NCBI RefSeq assembly: GCF_014207535.1
Contig: NZ_JACHGK010000001.1
Location: 186,001-250,000 of the forward strand
Direction: 5' to 3'
Length of the DNA stretch: 64,000 bases
Source: Bacillus benzoevorans
Lineage (GTDB): Bacteria > Bacillota > Bacilli > Bacillales > Cytobacillaceae
The notes below the pieces were generated by a model. That model made no database searches. It was given only the letters and a program-made list of their open reading frames with translations, and was not told the origin of the DNA. The position numbers and the translations under genes were made by a program. Each line of letters begins with the position of its first letter. Within the stretch, counting starts at the first letter, position 1. Positions 1-8,556 of this stretch are shown piece by piece.

Positions 1-1
1 A

Positions 2-283
2 GGATCTTTACAAGATAAGGCATGGCAGCAGCAAATCATTGGAAAAATGCAAGATTTGCCAAAGGAAAAAGTTCAGAGAGAAAAATCATTAAATATCGAT
101 GAGTTGGCGAAAGAATTCCGCATGATTAATACGGATATTCTTGATTTATATCATCAGTTACACCGAGATCCGGAAAATGCTGGTTTGCGAGATATGGTTT
201 CAAGATTAGAACAAAGACGTAAGTATTTAATGAAAAAAATCCATGCGGTAGAAACTAAATTACAGCATCACTCTTCAAAATAA
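2..283 (+). CDS. C-terminal part of a small coiled-coil protein (partial at left edge)
   Basis: The reading frame is open to the left edge, so the true start probably lies outside the window; the first internal ATG is at 47. About 93 residues are visible. They are highly charged and helical, with a heptad-like Leu/Ile pattern over roughly the last 60 residues (IDELAKEF, ILDLYHQL, MVSRLEQRRKYLMKKI), which suggests a short coiled coil. No signal peptide or membrane segment is visible. I do not recognise the family and assign no function. Coding is supported by the uninterrupted frame and Bacillus-like codon use up to the TAA at 281-283. Confidence 0.55.
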   Translation, partial: GSLQDKAWQQQIIGKMQDLPKEKVQREKSLNIDELAKEFRMINTDILDLYHQLHRDPENAGLRDMVSRLEQRRKYLMKKIHAVETKLQHHSSK

Positions 284-728
284 ATGGCAAGCAAATCTGG
301 CTTAAAGGTAAAGGAGCTGTGCTTCCTTACGGACAGTCAGATTCTTTTTCGGAAGGATTGCTCAAAATTGAGCAAATAAATAAGTTGCAGCGAACTATTA
401 CACTATTAACCCCTTTCAAATAGTTGTGGTTCTTTCTTAACAAGACTTTAGGAATCCTTTTTAGAACTTAATAGCAAGAAAATGTAAGCGCTTATCAAAA
501 TGATAGGTGTTTTTTAATATTTTTATTATTTCCCGTATAAAGACTCTTTAAAATTTTTGTAAAATAATGTAGAATTGTAATTGAAAGTTTTTCTGCACAA
601 ATGCTTTAAAGCGGTGAAGTAATAACTGAATAAGAGTATAGAGATACAGCATTTGAAAAAGATGCTATGACTCTTTTTATATAATCATGTCGGTCAACAA
701 GTGATTTATTGAATAGGAGTGGAGATTA
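284..728. other. 445-nt intergenic region with a cre-like palindrome
   Basis: I see no gene here. Positions 483-497 read TGTAAGCGCTTATCA (with a leading A), a near-palindrome around AAGCGCTT. It resembles a CcpA cre site but carries one extra base relative to the 14-bp consensus, so it is only a candidate. The last ~60 nt form the leader of the lyase gene, with RBS ATAGGAGTGGAG just before 729. Confidence 0.3.
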
Positions 729-2177
729 ATGTCAAAAGTGAAATTTTATTATGGTAATGATGTACCACTGGAAATGCACAAGGTGCGAATTGTGCAAAAA
801 CTTAATCTGCTGCCAGTGGAAGAGCGTTTAAAGGCAATGGAAGAAGCCGGGTATAATACCTTTTTATTGCAAAACTGTGATGTTTTTATGGACATGCTGA
901 CTGACAGCGGTGTCAATGCCATGAGTGACAGACAGCAGGCGGCAATGTTAGAAGCTGATGACAGCTATGCAGGTTCAGCTACTTTTACCAAGCTTAAAAA
1001 TAAAATTGAAGAAATTTTCGGGAAAAAGTATTTTCTTCCTGCTCACCAAGGAAGAGCATGTGAAAATATTATTTCACAAGTGTTTGTAAAGCCTGGTTCA
1101 ATTACTCCAATGAACTATCATTTTACTACTACGAAATCCCATATTGTCTTAAATGGCGGAACCGTAGAGGAAATATTTTATGATGAAGCGCTAAAGATTA
1201 ATAGTGATCATCCATTTAAAGGAAATGTAAACATAGAAAAATTAAGAGATCTAATTGAAACAAATGGTGTAGACAAAATCCCTTTTGTCCGTATGGAGGC
1301 AGGAACAAACCTTATTGGCGGTCAGCCATTTTCATTGCAAAATATGCGGGATGTGCGAAAAGTATGTGATGAATATGGAATTATGCTTCTTTTAGATGCC
1401 AGTCTTCTATCTGATAACCTTTATTTTATTAAAGAAAGAGAAGAAAGCTGCAAGGATATGAGCATTAGAGAAATTACACGAGAGATAGCCGATTTGTCCG
1501 AGGTGATTTATTTTTCGGCACGGAAATTAGGCAGTGCCCGTGGTGGGGCGATTTGTACCAGCAATAAAGATGTCTATATGAAAATGCGGGAATATGTAAC
1601 ACTTTATGAAGGGTTCCTAACTTACGGAGGAATGTCTGTACGTGAAATGGAAGCTATTGCAGTTGGTCTTGAAGAAACTATGGACGAAAACATGATCAAT
1701 CAAGGACCGCAATTTATTGCTTATATGGTCGAAGAATTACAGAAAAGAGGAGTTCCTGTTGTCACACCTCCAGGTGGATTAGGCTGTCATGTTAATGCAA
1801 TGGAATTTGTTGATCATATTCCGCAAAATGAATATCCGGCAGGTGCTCTTGCTGCAGCAATCTATATTATCAGCGGCGTTCGCGGCATGGAAAGAGGAAC
1901 GATGTCGGAGCAAAGAGATGAAGATGGAACGGAAATTTTATCAAATATGGAGCTTGTTCGTCTGGCGATGCCGCGTCGTGTCTTTACACTGTCACAAGTG
2001 AAATATGCGGTCGATCGTGTTGCTTGGCTGTATGAAAACCGCAATTTAATCGGCGGCCTGAAATTTGTAGAAGAACCAAGTGTTTTACGTTTCTTCTTTG
2101 GAAAATTAACGACAACATCGGATTGGGCGAATGAATTAGCGGCCAAGTTTAGGGCAGATTTCGGCGATAGTTTATAA
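729..2177 (+). CDS. Tryptophanase/tyrosine phenol-lyase family PLP enzyme (beta-eliminating lyase)
   Basis: 482 residues, close to the family's usual length. Family members split tryptophan or tyrosine into pyruvate, ammonia and indole or phenol. Visible landmarks: SYAGS around Tyr80, the phosphate-binding QGR at 107-109, NLIGGQP at 194-200, the PLP-nitrogen Asp223 (LLDAS), the Schiff-base lysine Lys266 in YFSARKLGS, and the carboxylate-binding region RLAMPRR near the C-terminus. Odd: where TnaA and Tpl have Asp-Ser-Ala-Arg, this protein has Asp-Ala-Ser-Leu, so the Arg that contacts the PLP 3'-oxygen appears to be Leu226. The substrate is therefore uncertain. It stands alone: no tnaC leader or tnaB permease is adjacent. 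RBS AGGAGTGGAG supports the start. Confidence 0.8.
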   Translation: MSKVKFYYGNDVPLEMHKVRIVQKLNLLPVEERLKAMEEAGYNTFLLQNCDVFMDMLTDSGVNAMSDRQQAAMLEADDSYAGSATFTKLKNKIEEIFGKKYFLPAHQGRACENIISQVFVKPGSITPMNYHFTTTKSHIVLNGGTVEEIFYDEALKINSDHPFKGNVNIEKLRDLIETNGVDKIPFVRMEAGTNLIGGQPFSLQNMRDVRKVCDEYGIMLLLDASLLSDNLYFIKEREESCKDMSIREITREIADLSEVIYFSARKLGSARGGAICTSNKDVYMKMREYVTLYEGFLTYGGMSVREMEAIAVGLEETMDENMINQGPQFIAYMVEELQKRGVPVVTPPGGLGCHVNAMEFVDHIPQNEYPAGALAAAIYIISGVRGMERGTMSEQRDEDGTEILSNMELVRLAMPRRVFTLSQVKYAVDRVAWLYENRNLIGGLKFVEEPSVLRFFFGKLTTTSDWANELAAKFRADFGDSL

Positions 2178-2225
2178 TAGGACCATTGCATTCTGCAGAC
2201 GATGGAGTCAGAAGAGTTATCCGAA

Positions 2226-2258
2226 CCCTCTTAGCGCTTAGGCGTTAAGAGGGTTTTT
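2226..2258 (+). terminator. Rho-independent terminator of the lyase gene
   Basis: Stem CCCTCTTA/TAAGAGGG with GCG/CGC-type inner pairing, followed by TTTTT. It sits about 50 nt after the lyase stop and just before the end of the convergent EcsC gene. Confidence 0.8.
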
Positions 2259-2265
2259 CTTATAG

Positions 2266-3084
2266 TTATGCTTCATCGTTATCAGAAGCTGGCTCTATTT
2301 CCAGCCTTTCCTTAATCCTTCTTTTTCGATAAAGCATCTTTCCGGCCTCAGCAATATCGTTCACAGCTGAGCGGTTAATGAAGGCACCAAAAATAAGCCC
2401 GGCAATCGGAATCATTTGAAACAGCTTTTTCCAGCCCATTTGGTCACGATAGGTAAAAACAACTTCACGCCAGCCTTGTAATTCAGACAATCCCTCCCTT
2501 TTGACTGTTTCATTTTGCTTATCGAAAAGTGATAATTGCGAAAGGAGTGCTTGTTTTCCTACTATATCAGAGGAAACAAATTGCAGGCATTTTACAATAA
2601 ACAGCCGTTCTTTTTTATCATTTGGATCATAGCCATAGCAAATGGCAATATCCTGCAGCGTTTTTAATTGCAAGCCCAGCAGAAGGGGAATATCAAGCGT
2701 GATGGTGAAAATTCCCCCAATTCCTGTACTGGCTCCTTGAAGAGCTGCTATTTTCTTGCGGCTTCCAGATAGTTTTTCAACGGTCTGGTCCATCCTAGAG
2801 ATTGGAAGCTTTGCTGCACGTTCGAGTGAATGAATTTCGGGATCTGAATAATAGGAAGAAAGAGATGATACGGAACTTAAGTAACTGCCGCCGGTCTGAA
2901 CATACTGACCGAGTTCATCCAAAATCGCACCAATCTTTTTTTGTATGAACGCCGGCGTCCATTTATCAATGATTTTAAAGGGCATTCGCCCTAATTTTTC
3001 CCAAAACCATAAATCACTTTGCTCTTTCTCCCAGGCGTCTATTTTGCTTAATTCTTCACATAACCATTCTTTTGAATCATTCAA
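2266..3084 (-). CDS. EcsC family protein
   Basis: 272 residues matching the EcsC family pattern: an N-terminal helical charged part, a central hydrophobic Gly-rich segment (GASTGIGGIFTITLDIPLLLGLQ, about residues 118-140), a conserved middle, and a second hydrophobic segment (LFQMIPIAGLIFGAFINRS) before a basic tail. EcsC proteins accompany the EcsAB ABC transporter in some Bacilli, but stand-alone paralogues such as this one have no firm function. The start is TTG at 3084; GAGGAGAG lies 7 nt upstream on the minus strand. Transcribed alone, convergent with the lyase gene. Confidence 0.8.
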   Translation of the reverse strand: MNDSKEWLCEELSKIDAWEKEQSDLWFWEKLGRMPFKIIDKWTPAFIQKKIGAILDELGQYVQTGGSYLSSVSSLSSYYSDPEIHSLERAAKLPISRMDQTVEKLSGSRKKIAALQGASTGIGGIFTITLDIPLLLGLQLKTLQDIAICYGYDPNDKKERLFIVKCLQFVSSDIVGKQALLSQLSLFDKQNETVKREGLSELQGWREVVFTYRDQMGWKKLFQMIPIAGLIFGAFINRSAVNDIAEAGKMLYRKRRIKERLEIEPASDNDEA

Positions 3085-3209
3085 CGTGATACTCTCCTCT
3101 AAATTAGTTTAGGTAATAGTACGAATTAGAACCGAAAAAAGTTTCGTCATGAATATTTTCCTCCTGCTTAAAAAGTGCCTGCTTTTTGTTGGGGTTTCCT
3201 AGCCGCAAC

Positions 3210-3239
3210 AAATAAGGCGCTGATCGCAGCACCTTATTT
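3210..3239 (-). terminator. Terminator-like hairpin downstream of the symporter gene
   Basis: Inverted repeat AAATAAGG.GCTG/CAGC.CCTTATTT with a 4-nt loop, 40 nt beyond the symporter stop on the minus strand. Only a short T-rich tail follows. Confidence 0.6.
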
Positions 3240-3278
3240 GAATTGAATATTTTGTTATATACCCCGGGTCAGTGACTG

Positions 3279-4826
3279 TTAATGCTTTTCAGGTGCACTG
3301 ATACCGAAGCCAGTGTTTGTTTTGAATAATACCTCTGCGTAACGGCCTGTTTCTTTTTTAGCTGAGAGAACAGTACCGAGAAAAGCTCCAATAAATCCTA
3401 ATGGAACGGTAAAGATAGTCGGATTTGCCAGCGGGAATAATGGGTTTCCTGTCAGAATGGCAACACCCGGTTCAGGATTCCATACATTCGGGCTTAAAAG
3501 TACAAGTATCACAGAACTAATTAATCCGACAAGCATTCCGCTAATCGCACCGGTCGTATTAAACTTTTTCCAATAAATTGTTAATAGCATAACCGGCAGA
3601 TTAGCACTGGCACCAATTCCCAATGCCAATACGGATAAAAATGCCACGTTTATATTTTGCGCAACTAAAGCTAAAAGAATGGATGCAATCGCTACTACAA
3701 TTGACGAAATACGTGCCACCTTCATTTGCTGTTTTTCTGTAATCTGTCCCTTTTTAATAATTTGACCGTAAATATCATGGGCAAATGCAGAAGCTGATGT
3801 TAAAACAAGCGCCGAAACAACGGCAAGGATCGTGGCAAAGGCAACCGCTGAAATAAAGGCGAATAAAAAGTCGCCGCCGACTGACAACGCTAACATTGGA
3901 GCCGCCATATTACCAGAGGGATTTGCCGCTACGATTTTGTCCCAGCCAACATATGTAGTTGCACCAAAGCCCAGGAATACAACCATTAAAAAGAATGCTC
4001 CGATAAACCATGTTGAGTAAACGACAGACTTTCTTGCTGTCACCGCGTCTTTAACAGTGAAAAAGCGGATGAGTAAATGCGGCAGACCTGCTACTCCAAA
4101 GACCAATGCCATATTTAAGGAAATCATATCCAATCCATTGCTGTATTTGTTTCCTGGATTGGCTAATTGGTCGCCAAACGGGCTTGCTGTTTTGATTTGT
4201 TCAAACATCTGAATGATGCTGAAGTCAAATTTGGCGAACACGAGGAAGGTTAAGACAAACGACCCGCCTAGTAAAAGAACAGCTTTGATAATCTGTACCC
4301 AGCTTGTTGCGGTCATCCCTCCGAAAATAACATAAATGGTCATTAATATTCCGACAATGATAACGGCGAGCCAGTAATCAATTCCCAGCATTAAGCTAAT
4401 CAATCCGCCGCCCCCGACTAATTGGGCAATCATATAAAATAGTGAGATAACGAGTGTACTTGCGGCTGCTGTACCGCGCACTTGATTGGATTTGAAACGG
4501 GAAGTGATCATATCTGCTAATGTGTATTTTCCTAGATTGCGCATCGGTTCAGCAATTAAATAAAGCAGGAAAAGGAAGCCTAATAGATTTCCAACACTCA
4601 TATAAAAGCCGTCGAAACCAATTAGAGCGATCGCGCCGGTAATTCCAAGGAAAGAAGCCGCTGACATAAAATCCCCAGCAACAGCCAGTCCATTTTGTGT
4701 TGCCGTTAAACCGCCGCCGGCAGTATAAAAATCACTAGTGCTTTTCGTCTTTTTAGAAGACAAGTAGGTAATAAACAAGGTTAAGGCAATGATGCTTACG
4801 AATAAAATGATGGAGAGAGTGCTCAT
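3279..4826 (-). CDS. Sodium:solute symporter, acetate/monocarboxylate type (ActP/YwcA-like)
   Basis: 515 residues with about 13 hydrophobic segments and the SSS-family signature. Near the N-terminus it has FYTAGGGLTATQNGLAVAGD followed by MSAASFLG, as in E. coli ActP. It probably takes up acetate or a related short carboxylate with Na+ across the cytoplasmic membrane. It is translationally coupled to the upstream DUF485 gene: that stop and this ATG share one base (TAATG on the minus strand), the same pairing as B. subtilis ywcB-ywcA and E. coli yjcH-actP. Substrate is inferred from the family, not shown. Confidence 0.85.
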   Translation of the reverse strand: MSTLSIILFVSIIALTLFITYLSSKKTKSTSDFYTAGGGLTATQNGLAVAGDFMSAASFLGITGAIALIGFDGFYMSVGNLLGFLFLLYLIAEPMRNLGKYTLADMITSRFKSNQVRGTAAASTLVISLFYMIAQLVGGGGLISLMLGIDYWLAVIIVGILMTIYVIFGGMTATSWVQIIKAVLLLGGSFVLTFLVFAKFDFSIIQMFEQIKTASPFGDQLANPGNKYSNGLDMISLNMALVFGVAGLPHLLIRFFTVKDAVTARKSVVYSTWFIGAFFLMVVFLGFGATTYVGWDKIVAANPSGNMAAPMLALSVGGDFLFAFISAVAFATILAVVSALVLTSASAFAHDIYGQIIKKGQITEKQQMKVARISSIVVAIASILLALVAQNINVAFLSVLALGIGASANLPVMLLTIYWKKFNTTGAISGMLVGLISSVILVLLSPNVWNPEPGVAILTGNPLFPLANPTIFTVPLGFIGAFLGTVLSAKKETGRYAEVLFKTNTGFGISAPEKH

Positions 4827-5185
4827 TAACGCAGCTCCTTTCTAAATTTGTTTAGGATTTCTTTTGATAAATTATCTAATTTTTCTGACTTCTTAACATA
4901 AATAAAACCGCATATCCAGACAAGAAGAAACTGCAAACCAGCATAAACCCAGGCGCCTGAAATCGGTCCGATTACTTCAGAATGAAGAACGTTGGTGTAG
5001 GCAGCGAGCAGCGGCATTGTAAAGTAAAAGACGAGAAAAAAGATAGTAGTCGGAATAATGAATGTCTTTTTTCGCTTTAACAGCCCCTTAAATTCCTCGG
5101 TTTGAACCAGTTCTTCAAAAGGAATGTCCGCCTCATTGTTTTTTCTTTGAGCCGAACCTTCAAGCAGTTGATTTTGTTGTGCCAT
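4826..5185 (-). CDS. DUF485 membrane protein, partner of the symporter
   Basis: 119 residues: a polar N-terminal third, two hydrophobic segments (TFIIPTTIFFLVFYFTMPLL and WVYAGLQFLLVWICGFIYV) and a basic tail. This is the DUF485 (YwcB/YjcH) layout; such genes nearly always precede an ActP-type symporter, as here. The ATG at 5185 fits best because GAGG lies 8 nt upstream; an in-frame TTG at 5191 is too close to it. The molecular role is unknown; a helper or regulator of the transporter is a guess. Confidence 0.8.
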   Translation of the reverse strand: MAQQNQLLEGSAQRKNNEADIPFEELVQTEEFKGLLKRKKTFIIPTTIFFLVFYFTMPLLAAYTNVLHSEVIGPISGAWVYAGLQFLLVWICGFIYVKKSEKLDNLSKEILNKFRKELR

Positions 5186-5538
5186 AAACAATACCTCACT
5201 TTATTATGGTTATTTGTATTTCAATATTTATTGCTATGTCTATTTCCTGAAATATCACCCCTGTTTTTAGTGATGAATAAAGAGAAAGTTAAATTTTATC
5301 CTCGTAATATTCATCGATCGTTTTTACTACGATTGTGTTAAAATTGTTATGTCCTAATGAATAATAGCATAACTGGTTTTCAAAGTAAACAATATTTTTA
5401 ATTTTCAGAATAATGGAAACAAATGTGACTTGAGGAATAGGTTTCTTTGGAAGATGACATGACAGTGCCGGCTTCCTGTCGGGAGCCGGCTGGCTGCGTA
5501 TTGCGGGCATTCTCGAGCGGTAATGGTTCAAAGTTTTA
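5186..5538. other. Intergenic region between DUF485 and glycosyltransferase genes, with a GC-rich hairpin
   Basis: No gene is supported. Positions 5467-5490 form a hairpin, GCCGGCT pairing with AGCCGGC, 49 nt downstream of the glycosyltransferase stop on the minus strand. It may end that transcript, but no T-run follows. The remainder is AT-rich and should hold the promoter of the DUF485-symporter operon; I see no convincing hexamer pair. Confidence 0.35.
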
Positions 5539-6684
5539 TCAGGCGTATTTCTTATTTTTATTAATGATGGCAGCGTATTGCAGAATGAGATGCTCAAATA
5601 TGTTGTCCCATCTTTGTGATAGCGCATATTTTCTTCCTTCCATTGCCATTTGCCATCTTTCACGATCATGTGACAACAGATGAACGATCGCATGAATAAA
5701 TTGCTCTACAGATCCAGGCTGACAAAGAATCCCATTGACACCTTCGACAATGATATTTTTAACTCCTCCTGAATTCGATCCGATAACAGGAGTGCCGCTG
5801 GCGAGTGCTTCTAAGACAACATTGCCAAAGGTTTCAGTAGGGGAGGGGAAGACAAATATATCTGATACACTGTATATTTCTGCTAATTGCACTCCGCTTA
5901 AATAACCTGTAAAAATCACATTTTCGGGTGCTTCGCTTTCAAGTTCCTTCCGTAAAGGACCATCGCCGGCTACAATCCATTGAATATGCTGATGGAGATC
6001 CTCAGGAATGCCTTTTGCAATAGACATCAATGTCATTAAGTCTTTCTCAGGAGCCAGCCTGCCTACATAGGTAAGAATATATCTTTTGCTTATTTGATAT
6101 TTTTCGCGCACGGTTCTTTGTGAATAATTAGGATGAAAATGCTGGCAGTCAACTCCCCGCGGCCAAATTTCCAAATTTCTAAACTGCTGTCTGCTAAGTT
6201 TTTCATAAGTATCTTGTGAAGGGACAAAGAGTTTTTCAAACGGCTGATGAAACCAGTTCATATATTTCCAGATGAACTTAGATAAAAAAGGAAGTTCATA
6301 ATAGGATAAATATTGCTCGAAATCTGTGTGGAAGGAACCGACAAGAGGAATATTTAATTTTTTGGCGTAATAGACACCGCAAAGACCCATATTAAACGGC
6401 GTGGCAACATGGATTAAATCAGGAGAGAAAGCCTGTAGTTCGTTTTTGATCTGCTTTGGTTTTGGAAGAGCCAGGCGGCATTCAGGATATAAGAAAAAAG
6501 ACAGTCCCTCAAATCGATGAATATTTTCCGAAACATATTCATTTCCTGTTGACCTCGGTGCAAAGACTTTAAAAGAAATATTTTGTTTATGCAAATAATC
6601 AGTTAACCGTTTTAATGTACGTGCTACGCCATTGATATCGGGGTAAAAGGTATCGGTGAAAATGGCCATTTTCATGTTTATCAA
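5539..6684 (-). CDS. GT4-family glycosyltransferase
   Basis: 381 residues with a GT-B, glycosyltransferase family 4 layout. The N-terminal domain opens with MKMAIFTDTFYPDINGVARTL. The C-terminal nucleotide-sugar domain carries YVGRLAPEKDL, IVAGDGP and the E-x7-E type motif SPTETFGNVVLEALASGTPV. It resembles MgtA-like mannosyl- or glucosyltransferases, which usually act at the membrane on lipid or envelope glycans. Donor and acceptor cannot be told. The TTG at 6684 is 6 nt from AGGAG; the ATG at 6675 is the alternative. Monocistronic by spacing. Confidence 0.8.
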   Translation of the reverse strand: MINMKMAIFTDTFYPDINGVARTLKRLTDYLHKQNISFKVFAPRSTGNEYVSENIHRFEGLSFFLYPECRLALPKPKQIKNELQAFSPDLIHVATPFNMGLCGVYYAKKLNIPLVGSFHTDFEQYLSYYELPFLSKFIWKYMNWFHQPFEKLFVPSQDTYEKLSRQQFRNLEIWPRGVDCQHFHPNYSQRTVREKYQISKRYILTYVGRLAPEKDLMTLMSIAKGIPEDLHQHIQWIVAGDGPLRKELESEAPENVIFTGYLSGVQLAEIYSVSDIFVFPSPTETFGNVVLEALASGTPVIGSNSGGVKNIIVEGVNGILCQPGSVEQFIHAIVHLLSHDRERWQMAMEGRKYALSQRWDNIFEHLILQYAAIINKNKKYA

Positions 6685-6822
6685 CTACCTCTCCTGAAGT
6701 TTTGCCTTTATTTCTATTTTATCGGAGGAAGGTCATTAGTTTCTTGATGCAGTGTTAAAAGGATGTAAATAATTTGTGTACTGCTTTGGCATTTGCTCTA
6801 ATGTTAGGAGTTCAACGTGGAA

Positions 6823-6838
6823 TGTGAATATTGTTACT
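6823..6838 (+). promoter_or_regulatory. FNR-box-like sequence upstream of the radical SAM gene
   Basis: TGTGA-N6-TTACT, one mismatch from the Bacillus Fnr consensus TGTGA-N6-TCACT. It lies 109 nt before the radical SAM start, between divergent genes. A short motif in AT-rich DNA, so only suggestive. Confidence 0.3.
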
Positions 6839-6946
6839 ATTATTGTGACAAATATTGCAGGTGAATCGGCGCAAATCCATTTATACTAGTAGGTGAGAGT
6901 CTTAATCTATAAGATTTAAAAATAATTAAAAGACTGGTGATAAAGT

Positions 6947-8080
6947 ATGCAGCATGCGGGTCATCCACATAGAAAGATGATCGATTATAACAAAAATCCA
7001 TTTATTGTCATATGGGAAGTGACGAGGGCATGCCAATTAAAGTGTGTGCACTGCCGTGCCGATGCCCAGCTCAATCCGGATCCGAATGAATTAACGCATG
7101 AAGAAGGCTTAAAGTTGATTGATGAAATCTATGAAATGGATAATCCAATGCTTGTTTTTACAGGCGGCGACTGTATGATGCGGGAAGACCTTTTTGAATT
7201 AGCAGAGTATGCGGTGAAAAAAGGAATGCGTGTTTCCATGACACCAAGTGCGACACCAAATGTAACGAAGGAAAGAATGCAGCGGGCAAAAGAAGTAGGA
7301 CTTTCACGCTGGGGCTTCAGTTTAGATGCGCCACGTGCCGAAATTCATGATAAATTCCGCGGAACACCAGGCTCGTTTGATTTAACCCTTGAAAAAATAA
7401 AATATTTAAATGAATTAGATATGCCGCTGCAAATCAACACAGTGATCTCGCGTTATAATTATGACTATTTAGAGGAAATGGCTGAATTAGTTGCGAAGAT
7501 GAAGGTTGTTATGTGGTATATCTTCCTTCTTGTGCCAACCGGAAGAGGACAGCTTGATGCTTGTATAACTCCTGCTGAGCATGAAAAGGTATTTCGCTGG
7601 TTATATCAGCTAAGTAAAACAGCGCCATATGATATTAAAACGACAGCAGCGCAGCATTACAGACGGGTTGTTTTACAGGAAAAAATGCGGGAGCATTTAA
7701 TCGAAAAAGGCGAAATCCAGTATGAGGATACAATTACAACGGATATGGCTTCAATGAAAGATGGATTAAAGCGGGCACCTAAAGGAGTCAATGACGGCAA
7801 TGGCTTTGCCTTCATATCACATGTCGGTGATGTGATGCCAAGCGGTTTGCTGCCAATTAAGGCAGGAAATATAAGGGAAACGCCGCTTGCGGAAATTTAC
7901 CGCGAAGCAAAAGTATTTAAAGACCTCCGCCAGCCAGATAAATATAAAGGAAAATGCGGTGTCTGTGAATATAATAAAATCTGCGGCGGTTCCCGCTCAA
8001 GAACCTTTGCCGTAACCGGCGATTATATGGAAAGTGAACCGTTTTGTGTTTATATTCCAGAGGCACTGCGGAAGAAATAA
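6947..8080 (+). CDS. Radical SAM/SPASM domain protein (TIGR04053-like)
   Basis: 377 residues. The radical SAM cluster motif is CxxxCxxC at Cys29, Cys33 and Cys36 (TRACQLKCVHCRADA). A Gly-rich SAM-binding segment follows (VFTGGDCMMRED, with Cys where Pro is common), and a C-terminal SPASM-type Cys set at 337, 340, 346 and 367 should bind extra Fe-S. The overall arrangement matches the TIGR04053 group, related to heme- and peptide-modifying enzymes (AhbD, NirJ, MftC). No precursor peptide gene is visible beside it, so the substrate is open. RBS is weak (ACTGGTGATAAAGT). Transcribed alone and followed by a terminator. Confidence 0.8.
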   Translation: MQHAGHPHRKMIDYNKNPFIVIWEVTRACQLKCVHCRADAQLNPDPNELTHEEGLKLIDEIYEMDNPMLVFTGGDCMMREDLFELAEYAVKKGMRVSMTPSATPNVTKERMQRAKEVGLSRWGFSLDAPRAEIHDKFRGTPGSFDLTLEKIKYLNELDMPLQINTVISRYNYDYLEEMAELVAKMKVVMWYIFLLVPTGRGQLDACITPAEHEKVFRWLYQLSKTAPYDIKTTAAQHYRRVVLQEKMREHLIEKGEIQYEDTITTDMASMKDGLKRAPKGVNDGNGFAFISHVGDVMPSGLLPIKAGNIRETPLAEIYREAKVFKDLRQPDKYKGKCGVCEYNKICGGSRSRTFAVTGDYMESEPFCVYIPEALRKK

Positions 8081-8129
8081 AATGAAACTTTGCTGTTTTT
8101 TTTGAAAGCTCACTTAAAAGAATAGAAGG

Positions 8130-8178
8130 AAGGCTGTTTTATAAAGTTGGTGTGATAAACTTATAAAGCGGCCTTTTT
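8130..8178 (+). terminator. Terminator of the radical SAM gene
   Basis: Long imperfect stem: AAGGC.G.TTTATAA pairs with TTATAAAGCGGCCTT around a 9-nt loop, followed by TTTTT. Confidence 0.75.
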
Positions 8179-8556
8179 ACATATAACGGCAATAAATAAG
8201 TTGTCTTTGGAATGAAAGATAAGTCATGAATAGATAGTATCTAAAGTAAAAATATTTTTTTATATTTTAAAGTTGAAAATACTGAAAATTAAAAATATAC
8301 TATATTATAATGAAGTTAATTATAATTAAAACATTGATATATTTGGTTTTTCTACAAAAAAAATCTATATAAAAAAAGTAGTATGTGTAATCCTTATCAT
8401 TATCTGAAAATTCCTAATATATTTACAATTATTTATGGATGTGATAGTTTATAAATATCAACAATATAACAAGATTTTTTAAATTCGTTATATTCTTGTT
8501 ATACAAAGGTTGAATAAATAGAAGCCACTAGAAAAGTAGATAAAGGAGAGGGAAAT
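8179..8556. other. AT-rich control region upstream of paaK
   Basis: No gene is visible in this very AT-rich stretch between the radical SAM terminator and paaK. It contains the inverted repeat listed at 8465-8503 and ends with the paaK ribosome binding site AAAGGAGAGG. Confidence 0.5.
8465..8503. promoter_or_regulatory. Inverted repeat upstream of paaK, candidate PaaX operator
   Basis: TATAACAAGA at 8465-8474 and its perfect inverse TCTTGTTATA at 8494-8503, 54 nt before the paaK start. A regulator site is likely by position; assigning it to PaaX is inference from the paaX gene in this cluster. Confidence 0.4.

Noticed and set aside
483..497. cre site upstream of the lyase gene
   Set aside because: One extra base relative to the consensus; kept only as a note in the intergenic entry, as are the similar sequences near 49109 and 53370.
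1862..2191. 109-codon antisense reading frame over the lyase gene
   Set aside because: Lies wholly opposite a well-supported enzyme gene and has no recognisable protein features.
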